Source: Methanoculleus thermophilus (GTDB lineage Archaea; Halobacteriota; Methanomicrobia; Methanomicrobiales; Methanoculleaceae). From it: a stretch of 64,000 nucleotides of DNA. The notes below the pieces were generated by a model that worked only from the letters and a program-made list of their open reading frames with translations, was not told the DNA's origin and made no database searches. Positions 41,731 through 49,908 of this stretch are shown in pieces (positions within the stretch are counted from its first letter, which is position 1; each line of letters starts with the position of its first letter). The DNA is taken from assembly GCF_001571405.1 (NCBI RefSeq), contig NZ_BCNX01000003.1, forward strand, positions 124,001 to 188,000, read 5' to 3'. The position numbers and the translations under genes are program-made.

Positions 41731-42762
41731 TCATCTCCTCCTTGACTCGTAGAGATGCCAGATCTTACAGGCTCCTTCGTGGCTGACCATGCAGGGACCG
41801 ACCGGAGTGCGCGGAGTGCAGACCTTCGCAAAGAGCCGGCAATCGGACGGCCGGGCGACGCCGCGCAGCACTTTATCGCAGATGCAGGCCGAATGCTTAT
41901 CCACGTGCCGGATCGTGATATCGAACTTCTTCTGCGCGTCGTAGGCCTCGAACTCCGGCTTTAAGCGGAGGCCCGATGCCGGGATCACCGGGAACCCGCG
42001 CCATTCAACATCGAACGGATCAAAAACCTCATACATGAGGCGTTTCGCCTTGACGTTCCCCTCCCGGGTGACCGCGCGCGGGTATGCGTTCTCCACCTTA
42101 TGCACGCCATCGCGGACCTGCTGCACCGCCATCAGAAGGCCAAGGAGAATGTCCTCCGGTTCGAACCCCGCGACGACCTGCGGGACGGGGAACCGCTCAT
42201 ACTCTTCATAGCCCATCACCGTGCAGACGTGCCCGGGGAGGATGAACCCATCAAGCGTCGCCTCCCCCTGAGAGAGGAGCCACTCCATTGCCGGGGGGAC
42301 GAGCCGGTGGCACGAGAGGATCGAGAAGTTTTCTGGCGGGCGGGTGAGGATCGTGGCGGCGACCGTCGGCGCGGTGGTCTCGAATCCGACCGATATAAAG
42401 ACGACCTCCCGGTCAGGCTCCCGTCTTGCGATCTCCACCGCCTTGTGGACGCCCTGCACCACCCGGACGTCTCCACCGCTCGACTCGAGCGAGCCCTTCG
42501 TCCCCGGGACGCGTAAAAGATCGCCGTAGGTCGTAATGGTGCAGCCGCGCTCAACCAGGTCGAGCGCGGCATCAATCTCCCCCTGCGGCGTGATGCAGAC
42601 CGGACAGCCCGGTCCCATCACGATCTTGAGCCTTTCGGGAAGGATGCTCCGGAGTCCGGCGCGCGCGATCGCCGCCTCGTGGGTACCACAGATATGCATG
42701 AGCGTGATATCCCGATCGACGAGATCGTGAAGTGTCTTGAGGATCTCCTTACCTACCGCCAT
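41731..42762 (-). CDS. hypD: Hydrogenase maturation factor HypD
   Basis: The 343-residue protein is the iron-sulfur scaffold on which the Fe(CN)2CO group of NiFe hydrogenases is assembled with HypC. Signature blocks are LMHICGTHEAAIARAG near residue 21, MGPGCPVCITPQGEID near 49 with Cys, ISVGFETTAPTVA, and the C-terminal cluster-binding cysteines (CICDKVLRG, RPSDCRLF, GACKIWHLY). It would serve the Eha enzyme of this window as well as other hydrogenases. No other hyp gene is adjacent. Confidence 0.95.
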   Translation of the reverse strand: MAVGKEILKTLHDLVDRDITLMHICGTHEAAIARAGLRSILPERLKIVMGPGCPVCITPQGEIDAALDLVERGCTITTYGDLLRVPGTKGSLESSGGDVRVVQGVHKAVEIARREPDREVVFISVGFETTAPTVAATILTRPPENFSILSCHRLVPPAMEWLLSQGEATLDGFILPGHVCTVMGYEEYERFPVPQVVAGFEPEDILLGLLMAVQQVRDGVHKVENAYPRAVTREGNVKAKRLMYEVFDPFDVEWRGFPVIPASGLRLKPEFEAYDAQKKFDITIRHVDKHSACICDKVLRGVARPSDCRLFAKVCTPRTPVGPCMVSHEGACKIWHLYESRRR

Positions 42763-42825
42763 GGATTCTCATACTGATCTCTCGCCGATAGAGCATATTG
42801 GTGCCGGTGGTGACACCGGGAGGAT

Positions 42826-43641
42826 TCACGCAGCCCGATAGAAGGTCCCTTTCCCTTCCCGCACGGGCTCGACCAAACCTTCCCCGGTATCTATGGCATC
42901 TCTCGACGACGCCCGGCCGGGAGACGCCGCATCGATCACCTCTCCGCCAAGCATCGACGCGATCTGCTCAAGTTTTCCAGGGTTTGCCGGCCTGACCCAG
43001 ATCTCGGTGCCCGGCCTATCAAGGGTGTTGATCTGGACGCGGTCGGGGTTGATCGCCGCGACGGCGTCCTTGAGAAGCCGGAGTTCCTCTGGGGTGTCGT
43101 TGAGGCCCGGGACAATGAAGACCTCAAGCCAGATCTGACCGGTGAACTCCCGGGCAAATGCCGTAATCCCTGCAAGCACCCGTTCTGCGGTGATGCCCGG
43201 GCATGGCCGGTTGATCTCTTCAAAGACCTCTTTTGAGACCGCATCAAGCGACGGTACCACGAGGTCTGCCCGCATGAGGGCAGCCCGGACCTCCGGATCA
43301 GGAAGGAGCATGCTCCCCGTCAGCACCGCGACCTGGTAATGGGGGTAGTTGTCTTTGATGAAGGCAATAATCCTCTCGATGCCGGTATGGAGCGTCGGCT
43401 CCCCCGAGCCGGCAAACGTGACATAGTCAAGATCCGGTGCCGTCGCGAGAAAATCATCGAGTTCCGCAATGACCTGGTCGGCTGGGACGTATTCGCGCCG
43501 CTCGCAGGTGAGGTTGAGCGTCCGCCCGCACTCACAGTAGATGCAGTCGTAGGCGCAAGTCTTCTGCGGCATCAGGTCGACCCCGAGCGAGGTACCCAGG
43601 CGTCGGGAGAGAACCGGGCCGAAAAGGTGGTGATATCCCAT
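42826..43641 (-). CDS. Radical SAM protein (COG0731-like)
   Basis: The 271-residue protein has the radical SAM cluster motif CAYDCIYC near residue 29 and the following GSGEPTLH block for SAM binding. The opening MGYHHLFGPVLSRRLGTSLG and the motif INPDRVQINTLDRPG are typical of the COG0731-type archaeal family whose substrate is not established; wybutosine-synthesis TYW1 is a distant relative. ATG 43641 is chosen since homologs start at this motif, although 17 more codons are open upstream. Confidence 0.82.
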   Translation of the reverse strand: MGYHHLFGPVLSRRLGTSLGVDLMPQKTCAYDCIYCECGRTLNLTCERREYVPADQVIAELDDFLATAPDLDYVTFAGSGEPTLHTGIERIIAFIKDNYPHYQVAVLTGSMLLPDPEVRAALMRADLVVPSLDAVSKEVFEEINRPCPGITAERVLAGITAFAREFTGQIWLEVFIVPGLNDTPEELRLLKDAVAAINPDRVQINTLDRPGTEIWVRPANPGKLEQIASMLGGEVIDAASPGRASSRDAIDTGEGLVEPVREGKGTFYRAA

Positions 43642-44017
43642 ATCCGGGGTATAGTCTAGCGTGAGGAGGTATGAGGATTCCCTTTGCGGCACTAAAGTGG
43701 TCGATGGAAGTGAGGCCGCCCGGTTGATGCCGCTCGGGCGGTCAGGAATACCGGCCCGATTGCTGACAGAAAAGACCCGGTAGACAATCGCGTCGATAAA
43801 CTCATCGTACGCCTGCGCGGTCGAGGATTGTTACGATACTGCCAGAGAGGCGAAGCTCTCGTCGATGGCTTCGGCATTGGATTCGATGTAGGAAATGATC
43901 TAGCCTTTGATCTCTCAGGTAGATTCGAGACAAGAACTTCTGAAGCCATCAGCCATAGTTTATCGGTACAGAGTGCCGAAAGTGCCTCATGACACGACGC
44001 GCGAAGGTGCTTATTCC
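43642..44017. other. Intergenic region with a possible gene remnant
   Basis: No intact gene. On the minus strand one frame at about 43835-43920 reads IISYIESNAEAIDESFASLA before a stop, and a second frame about 15 codons earlier reads MASEVLVSNLPERSK. A one-base shift would join them into a small antitoxin-like protein. This is a weak case for a frameshifted remnant. Confidence 0.3.
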
Positions 44018-44028
44018 GAATGTATATA
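44018..44028 (+). promoter_or_regulatory. TATA box of the TIM-barrel gene (leaderless)
   Basis: TGTATATAATG lies 25-35 bases before ATG 44053, with no ribosome-binding site, fixing the start at 44053 rather than the upstream ATG 44020 that lies inside the TATA box. Confidence 0.65.
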
Positions 44029-44052
44029 ATGTTTCGGCCGGGAACATTCTGT

Positions 44053-44784
44053 ATGTTCGGTGTCTCCACCTACTGCCTTCACCAGGAGCCGCTCGCAGTA
44101 GCACTCGAAAGACTTTCTCCGATAACCGACTGCGTGGAGGTGATGGACGAAGGGCTGCACCACCTCGAGAGCGTAGAGCCGCTGGAGAGTTACTCGTACC
44201 TCTACTTCATCCACGCGCCGGCCCGAGGGATCAACATTGCAAGCATCCATGAGCCCATCCGGCGGGCGAGCATCGAGGTCCTGACGCAGACATTCACTCT
44301 CGCTGCGGAAGTCGGGGCAGACGTGGTAATCCACCCGGGCTATTACGCGTGGATCCAGGAGCGGGATCATGCACTGGGGATGTTCAAGCAATCGCTCAAA
44401 GAGCTGACGGCGGCAGCCGAAGACCTCTCAGTGACGTTCTTTGTGGAGAATATGGGCAACTGGGAATATTTCTTCCTGCGCTCCTGCGAGGATCTGCCGC
44501 TCATCGATGGGATCGGGTTTGCGCTCGACGTCGGCCACGCCAACTTGAACGGGTGCCTGGACTGCTTCCTCGCACACCCTACGGCGCACTACCACCTGCA
44601 CGACAACAATGGCGATGATGACACGCACTCTCCTATAGGGACCGGGACGATCGACTTTGTGGCTGTGATGGAGGCCGTGCAGAGGAACAACGTCATCCCC
44701 ATTATTGAGGTGGAGACCCTTGATGGAGTGACCGCCAGCATCACCGCACTGGAAGCGATCGATCCTGCGGTGTCGGGTACATAG
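44053..44784 (+). CDS. Sugar phosphate isomerase/epimerase-like TIM-barrel protein
   Basis: The 243-residue protein belongs to the AP-endonuclease-2/xylose-isomerase-like barrel superfamily. Metal-site blocks are LYFIHAPARGINIAS near residue 54, GADVVIHPGYYAW near 90, VTFFVENMGNW near 132, GFALDVGHANLNG near 158, HYHLHDNNGDDDTH near 180 and IPIIEVETLDG near 217. The substrate is unknown; DNA-repair activity is less likely since endonuclease IV is longer. The TATA spacing supports a leaderless start. Confidence 0.78.
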   Translation: MFGVSTYCLHQEPLAVALERLSPITDCVEVMDEGLHHLESVEPLESYSYLYFIHAPARGINIASIHEPIRRASIEVLTQTFTLAAEVGADVVIHPGYYAWIQERDHALGMFKQSLKELTAAAEDLSVTFFVENMGNWEYFFLRSCEDLPLIDGIGFALDVGHANLNGCLDCFLAHPTAHYHLHDNNGDDDTHSPIGTGTIDFVAVMEAVQRNNVIPIIEVETLDGVTASITALEAIDPAVSGT

Positions 44785-44831
44785 TTCTGTTCTGACCCGG
44801 TACCTCCACCTTTCACCCTGGATCGGCCGTA

Positions 44832-44841
44832 ACCTTTTATA
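44832..44841 (+). promoter_or_regulatory. TATA box of tRNA-Thr
   Basis: CCTTTTATAAGG, a near-perfect archaeal TATA box, lies about 33 bases before the tRNA 5' end. Confidence 0.7.
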
Positions 44842-44872
44842 AGGAAAAACTCCAACATAATTGGTGCTTCGT

Positions 44873-44945
<73 letters not shown>

Positions 44946-45245
44946 TGGGAGCCCGAGTTCTTAATCTCTTCTCGAAAATTAATCCGTAGCGTCAGCACTT
45001 CAGTGCTGGATGGCGCGATCCCTCCTGAGTTCATCAGAAATGCGGCACGGTGCTGGGTTTGTAACTCCTCAGATGCAGAGTATATAGAGGGGTTCGAAGA
45101 GTGCAGGGCGATCTTCTCTTCGATCCCGGCGGGCCGCCATCACGATCGATCTTGACCATGCCGTACCGGACGCTTATGTCGGCCCCCAACTCCTGTGCAT
45201 ATCGCGAGCATTAAGGCACTCTCCCGACAAACCAATCTGGCACTG
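44946..45245. other. Gene-free stretch after tRNA-Thr
   Basis: About 300 bases with no supported gene. CGCTTATGTC near 45170 could be a weak promoter for the FKBP gene; if so, translation might begin at GTG 45195 rather than ATG 45246. Confidence 0.35.
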
Positions 45246-45683
45246 ATGGCACCTGTACAAGACGGCGACACCCTCCTCCTGCACTTCACCAGCACACGTC
45301 CCGACGGCGAGATATTCGAGGACTCCCGGTCGGGCGAGCCGATTCGGGTAACCCTTGGAGCAAAGCAGATCAATCCCCTCTTTGAAGAGGCATTGATTGG
45401 AAGAGAGCCCGGCGAGACGGTGACGGTGGTGCTGCCCCCGGAGAAGGCATATGGGAAGTTTCATAGAAAACTCGTCGTCACGGTAAAGCGAAAGAAACTG
45501 AACCTCGACCACGAGCCGGTCCCCGGCGAATTCCTCAAACTCGAGGTCATGGGCAGACCCTGCCTGGTGACCGTCGTCGACGTGGACGAAAAATCGATCA
45601 CCGTCGACGCCAACCACCCACTTGCAGGTGAGACGATCACCTACACGATCACGGTCGTGGCGATCCTCCCCCGGGAGGGTTGA
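45246..45683 (+). CDS. FKBP-type peptidyl-prolyl isomerase (SlyD-like)
   Basis: The 145-residue protein begins MAPVQDGDTLLLHFTSTRPD, has GEIFEDSRSGEPIRVTLG and LIGREPGETVTVVLPPEKAYG, the FKBP core, and an inserted-in-flap domain (residues 65-120; VPGEFLKLEVMG and ANHPLAGETITYTITV), the archaeal short-FKBP layout. It should act as a prolyl isomerase and chaperone in the cytosol. Homologs start at MAPV, so ATG 45246 is used in spite of no ribosome-binding site. Confidence 0.88.
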   Translation: MAPVQDGDTLLLHFTSTRPDGEIFEDSRSGEPIRVTLGAKQINPLFEEALIGREPGETVTVVLPPEKAYGKFHRKLVVTVKRKKLNLDHEPVPGEFLKLEVMGRPCLVTVVDVDEKSITVDANHPLAGETITYTITVVAILPREG

Positions 45684-45809
45684 GCCCTCGAGAGACCGCA
45701 AGCCCCGTCCGGTGAATGCGGGCGATGCCCCGCCGCGCCCGCCGGACGTTACGTCAAAGAGTCGTATAAACACTGTATTTTTGGTTTTCAACCGGGTCTG
45801 CTCCAGCGG

Positions 45810-45818
45810 GTATTTATC
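45810..45818 (+). promoter_or_regulatory. TATA box of the 5'-nucleotidase gene (leaderless)
   Basis: GTATTTATC lies 23-31 bases before ATG 45841 and no ribosome-binding site is present. Confidence 0.55.
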
Positions 45819-45840
45819 CGGTCCATAAAAACCTCTTCTC

Positions 45841-47523
45841 ATGAGAATAGGCTCATCCGGAGACGGGGGATCGCCTTGGGCACAGGCGATCATCGGTTTA
45901 CTTCTGCTGCTGGTCGTCGTGTCTATCCCCATTGCACTCTCAGGCCCCTTCTCCCCGGGTCCCGAACCGGTGCACGTCAAGTTCCTCGCGGTCAACGACT
46001 TCCACGGACAGTTCCCCGACGGGCAGAAACTCGACGGCGAACCTGCCGGGAGCGCGCCGGTGCTTGCGTCATACCTCAAAGGCGCGATGGCGGATGCCGA
46101 TGATGCGACCACGTTCATCGTGTTCCCCGGAGACGTCGTCGGCGCGTCGCCGCCGGAGTCTGGGCTGCTGCTGGACGAACCCACGCTCCTCTTCTTCAAC
46201 AGTTTTGCGGACGACTGCTCGAAGATGGTCGCAACCTTTGGGAACCACGAGTTCGACCGGGGCGTCGACGAACTGTTGCGGATTGTCCACGGCGGGAACG
46301 GTACGACGACAGTCACCCGCCTTGTGGACCCTTACCCGGGCGCGGTAGCGGAGTATGTCTGCTCGAACGTGGTCTGGAGGGAGAACGGCACCCTCCTTGC
46401 GGCACCCTACACGATCCTGGATGCAGGAGGTGCAAAGATCGCGTTCATCGGTGCCACCACAACAAAGACTCCCTCGATCCAGCGCCCGGTCTACGTCGAA
46501 GACCTCGTCTTTCAAGACGAGACCGAGTCGATCAACCGCTACGTCCCGGAGATCCAGCAACAGGGGGTGCATGCGGTCGTCGTCCTCCTCCACGAGGGCG
46601 GCGAGCAAGACCCCTACGACGGTCCTACCAGGGATGGGGGCAACGTGACGGGCAGGGTTGCCGAGATCGTCGCCGGCCTTGACCCTGACGTGGATCTCGT
46701 CCTCTCGGGCCACACCCACAAATTCACCAACGCCTACCTGGAGAATGCCGGCGGAAACCCGGTGCTGGTGACGCAGGCATACAGTTACGGCAGGGCGTTT
46801 GCCGACGTCGACCTCGTCATCGATCCCCTCACCGGGGAGGTCTCCCATGCATCGGCAGAGATCGTCCCGGCATACAAAGCCCGTGTCACCCCCGATCCGG
46901 AGGCCGTGTCGCTACTCCGGATGAGCGAAGAGGCCGTCGGGCCGCTGACGAACCGGGTCGTCGTGGTTGCTTCGGCGGAGATCACGCGGCTGGAGACCGA
47001 CGCCGGCGAATCCGCGCTCGGCAACCTCGTCGCCGACAGCCAGCGGGCGGCTATGGGCGCCGATATCGCGTTCATCACCACCGGTTCGCTCCGGGCCGAT
47101 ATAGAAGAGGGCAACGTCACATGGGGAGACCTTTATGCAGTCCAACCCTTCTCTTCGACCGTCCTATCAATGACCCTGACGGGCGAACAGGTCCTCGAGG
47201 CGCTGGAACGGCAGTGGGAGACCCCGCTGCCGCCCCACAACCTCGCCGTCTCCGGGCTGTCGTATGCTTTCGATGAAAGCAAGCCCGTCGGCAGCAGGGT
47301 CACCGAGGTCCGGGTGGACGGCGTCGTGCTCGACCCGAACGCAGAATACACAGTCGCGATGGTCGATTTCCTCGCGACCGGCGGCGATGGATATACCATC
47401 TTTACGGAAGGGAAGAATGTGGTCTATGGCCCGCTCGATCGCGATGCACTGGTCGCCTACATGGAATCTCTCCCGGGGCCGGTGGATGTGAAGGTGGAAG
47501 GAAGGATTACAAAGGTCGCGTGA
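45841..47523 (+). CDS. Exported 5'-nucleotidase / UDP-sugar hydrolase family protein
   Basis: The 560-residue protein has an N-terminal signal-anchor helix (AIIGLLLLLVVVSIPIALS). The metallophosphatase domain shows FLAVNDFHGQFPDG near residue 48, FPGDVVGASPPE, ATFGNHEFDRGVDE and LSGHTHKFTN. The C-terminal 5'-nucleotidase domain carries ESALGNLVADSQRAAMGADI, NPxN-like NLAVSGLSYAFD and ATGGDGYTIFT for substrate binding. It should hydrolyse nucleotides or nucleotide sugars outside the membrane. Confidence 0.88.
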   Translation: MRIGSSGDGGSPWAQAIIGLLLLLVVVSIPIALSGPFSPGPEPVHVKFLAVNDFHGQFPDGQKLDGEPAGSAPVLASYLKGAMADADDATTFIVFPGDVVGASPPESGLLLDEPTLLFFNSFADDCSKMVATFGNHEFDRGVDELLRIVHGGNGTTTVTRLVDPYPGAVAEYVCSNVVWRENGTLLAAPYTILDAGGAKIAFIGATTTKTPSIQRPVYVEDLVFQDETESINRYVPEIQQQGVHAVVVLLHEGGEQDPYDGPTRDGGNVTGRVAEIVAGLDPDVDLVLSGHTHKFTNAYLENAGGNPVLVTQAYSYGRAFADVDLVIDPLTGEVSHASAEIVPAYKARVTPDPEAVSLLRMSEEAVGPLTNRVVVVASAEITRLETDAGESALGNLVADSQRAAMGADIAFITTGSLRADIEEGNVTWGDLYAVQPFSSTVLSMTLTGEQVLEALERQWETPLPPHNLAVSGLSYAFDESKPVGSRVTEVRVDGVVLDPNAEYTVAMVDFLATGGDGYTIFTEGKNVVYGPLDRDALVAYMESLPGPVDVKVEGRITKVA

Positions 47524-47659
47524 ATTTGCGGTCTCTCCGTTTTTTCAGCCGAATGGCTGTATGAGTAACTACCTGGGTCCGGGGCTCGACGCTGCTCTCC
47601 CGGCAGCAACCTTCATAATCCAGCACGAGCGATAGGCGCCGCTGTCCGGAGTTGTTGTC

Positions 47660-48328
47660 ATGAAGATACTTGGTATCAATGGGAGTCCCCGGGGCGAAAG
47701 GAGCGCCACGTTGCGGCTCATCGCCGCGGTCCTCGAAGGTGCAAAGGAGGAAGGGGCAGAGATCGATCTCGTAAACATCATTGACCTCGATATCAAATTC
47801 CGGAACGCCTGCAGCGCCTGTTTCCAGGAGGGCAGGTGCGTCGAGGATGACGATTTTCCGGGGCTGTACGAGAAGATCAAGGGTGCCGATGGGCTTGTGC
47901 TCGGGTCTCCTGTGTATATCGACCAGATCACCGGCCAGATGAAGCTGCTCATCGATCGCATGGCCGATGGAATCCAGTGCCAGGTGCTCTCGGGGAAGTA
48001 CGGATGCTCGGTCTCCACCTCAGGCGACCACGCCGAGCAGGAGGTTGTTAAGTACCTGAACCACTTCCTCCAGATGCTCGGTGCGACGCCGATCGGCGGT
48101 TTGGGAGTTGCAACCGGGAAGGATCCGGATGCCCTGATCCGGTCGGAAGAGGATGCGCGCAAACTCGGAAAGACGCTTGCCGAGGCAATACGGACCCGGC
48201 GGCAGTACCCGGAGATCGCAGCGTTCCACGAGCGGTTCCAGAAGAAATTCGAAGCGGTCATCACCGGCGAAAAACCCGAGTGGCCGGGTGATTACAAGCA
48301 CTGGGTCGATCAGGTCTGGGTCTGGTAA
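47660..48328 (+). CDS. NADPH-dependent FMN reductase / iron-sulfur flavoprotein-like
   Basis: The 222-residue protein has a flavodoxin-like fold: the FMN phosphate loop ILGINGSPRGERSATL at residues 3-18 and GLVLGSPVYIDQITGQMK near 75. The cysteine cluster CSACFQEGRC near residue 51 fits the compact motif of archaeal iron-sulfur flavoproteins, though with C-x2-C-x5-C only three Cys are close together. It is likely a cytosolic electron-transfer or oxygen-defence protein. No neighbour defines its partner. Confidence 0.82.
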   Translation: MKILGINGSPRGERSATLRLIAAVLEGAKEEGAEIDLVNIIDLDIKFRNACSACFQEGRCVEDDDFPGLYEKIKGADGLVLGSPVYIDQITGQMKLLIDRMADGIQCQVLSGKYGCSVSTSGDHAEQEVVKYLNHFLQMLGATPIGGLGVATGKDPDALIRSEEDARKLGKTLAEAIRTRRQYPEIAAFHERFQKKFEAVITGEKPEWPGDYKHWVDQVWVW

Positions 48329-48737
48329 AACCCGCACTCACCCAGACTCCCGCGCACCCCGGATCAGCCCGGGGAAATTCGGCCGCCGTCCCCAACTCCG
48401 TCGTCCCCAGGGGCACCCCGGCCGCGCCGTTCACCGGAGGAGAGAACGCGACCGTCTGGGTACCACTTCGGCGCCGGGCGTGAAGGCGCTCGTGACGGGA
48501 ATGAGTGGATGGATCCCCTGGTACAAAGAGCATGAGCGTGCCAAGCGTAAGAGGACTATCGTAACGTGCAGAAAATACCGCCGTTCGGTAAACCGACTGC
48601 GTTGGTTCTTAGAATTTATCCACGAACCTGCTCTGCATTTATCCATGCCCTTTGTACCGGTCAATGTTTGTGGGATATATGCATCCGCGGTACATCCCGG
48701 CGGGTATTCATTGGAATCGGTTGGAACGAAGCAGACC
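48329..48737. other. Gene-free stretch with a PII-gene fragment
   Basis: No intact gene is seen. The left part holds a decayed copy of the end of the PII gene found at 49189; the right part is featureless up to the promoter of the ferritin-like gene. Confidence 0.5.
48390..48530 (-). pseudogene. Decayed C-terminal copy of a PII-like gene
   Basis: The minus strand reads VAFSPPVNGAAGVPLGTTEL, against IVFSLPVNGVAGVPPGIPE at the end of the intact PII-like protein at 49189. DNA also matches: GGGGCACCCCGGCC and CGCCGTTCACCGG occur in both places in the same order. Nothing upstream restores a full gene, so this is a remnant of a second copy. Confidence 0.6.
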
Positions 48738-48740
48738 TAA

Positions 48741-48750
48741 TATATTTATA
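48741..48750 (+). promoter_or_regulatory. TATA box of the ferritin-like gene
   Basis: TATATTTATA lies about 75 bases before ATG 48820. A leader of roughly 45 bases follows, with GGAGATC close to the start codon. Confidence 0.6.
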
Positions 48751-48819
48751 GAATGATAGCGCACGGCCCGGAGCGGAGGGCCGCCTCTGTAGGCCTTCAC
48801 CGATACTGGAGATCTGACC

Positions 48820-49134
48820 ATGCCTGATTTTACAAACCCCTTTGCCGGGAACCATATGGAGCGCAAACTGGATCGCGGGGAACTTATCCGGACGATCCGG
48901 TTCTCGATTGCCGCGGAGTATGAGGCGATCCAGTTCTATGAGCAGATCGCCGAGTCGACCGACGACCCGCTGGTCCAGAAGGTGATGCGGGATATCGCAG
49001 ACGAGGAGAGAGAGCACGCCGGGGAGTTCCTCCGCCTCCTTCGGGAGATTGAACCTGCCGAGGAAGAGTTCTACCGGCACGGCTACGAGGAGGTCGAGGA
49101 GATGATCGAGGAGTTGAAGAAGGGCGGGGCTTGA
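48820..49134 (+). CDS. Ferritin-like di-iron protein (rubrerythrin/encapsulated-ferritin type)
   Basis: The 104-residue protein is a helical hairpin with iron-binding motifs AAEYEAIQFYEQIAE near residue 31 and IADEEREHAGEFLRLL near 61 (E, E-E-x2-H pattern). A half-bundle with one E and one ExxH per chain is typical of encapsulated ferritins, which dimerise to build the di-iron site; ordinary rubrerythrins are longer and carry a rubredoxin domain, absent here. The acidic tail (YEEVEEMIEELKKGG) could target a shell. No encapsulin gene is in the window. Confidence 0.78.
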   Translation: MPDFTNPFAGNHMERKLDRGELIRTIRFSIAAEYEAIQFYEQIAESTDDPLVQKVMRDIADEEREHAGEFLRLLREIEPAEEEFYRHGYEEVEEMIEELKKGGA

Positions 49135-49188
49135 CCGCCCTTTTGTGCCGTATCAGAGAGTTGGGTTGCGAGCAAGCGATTGCACTCT

Positions 49189-49893
49189 CTACTCAGGGAT
49201 CCCGGGGGGCACCCCGGCCACGCCGTTCACCGGGAGGGAGAAGACGATGGCTCCGGCGTCGGTGTGCGGTCCTGCCCGGGTGGCGATCGCCTGCATGATG
49301 CCGCATTTAAACTCGCTCTTTGTGAGGATAAGGATCAGGTCTTTCTCGGGCAGGATGGGCACTCCAAAGAACGTCTCCATGCTCTCGAAATTGGTGCCGT
49401 ATGCCGGGATGACGGTTCCTCCTGTAGCGTTCGCACCCTTTGCCGCCTCCATTACTTCAGTTGAGAAACCCTTGTTTACAACCGCAATGACCAGCTCGTG
49501 ACGGATTATACCCTGTTCCATACCGGATCGCCTCCCCTCTCCCTGCAGTGAGCCTCGCAGGTACTCCACCGTTCTTGCGCCACAAACGCTCCCTACAGGC
49601 ACCGTAAACGCGATACCGCGACCGGATTGTTCCGGTGTCAGTTCATCGTGCATCTTCTCAAGCAGACTCTTTGACGACTCGGACGGCACCATGCCGATAA
49701 GGATCGTCTTCTCTCTCTCGCCCAACCCAAGATATGCCATAATTTTTGAATCAACGGTGCCTTTCCCCCGTGTCAGGAGAGTGCATCTCGCCCTCCCATC
49801 TTTAAGGAGGTTCATTACCCTTTCCTCTCGTCCGCGGTCGAAGATGGCAATCATCACCACCAGCGACCCGCCTGCAGACGTCTCGTCGAGCAT
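49189..49893 (-). CDS. Tandem PII-like (GlnB-fold) regulatory protein
   Basis: The 234-residue protein has two similar ferredoxin-like halves. Each shows a nucleotide-loop block: GKGTVDSKIMAYLGLGEREK with IAFTVPVGSVCGARTVEYL in the first, and GANATGGTVIPAYGTN with IVFSLPVNGVAGVPPG in the second. This is a fused pair of PII-type units rather than a classical GlnB with a uridylylated T-loop. It lies 15 bases downstream of the DUF1538 membrane protein on the same strand, so it probably senses a nucleotide or small ligand to gate that protein. A third, decayed partial copy lies at 48390. Confidence 0.78.
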   Translation of the reverse strand: MLDETSAGGSLVVMIAIFDRGREERVMNLLKDGRARCTLLTRGKGTVDSKIMAYLGLGEREKTILIGMVPSESSKSLLEKMHDELTPEQSGRGIAFTVPVGSVCGARTVEYLRGSLQGEGRRSGMEQGIIRHELVIAVVNKGFSTEVMEAAKGANATGGTVIPAYGTNFESMETFFGVPILPEKDLILILTKSEFKCGIMQAIATRAGPHTDAGAIVFSLPVNGVAGVPPGIPE

Positions 49894-49908
49894 TTCGGTC
49901 CCCGCATC

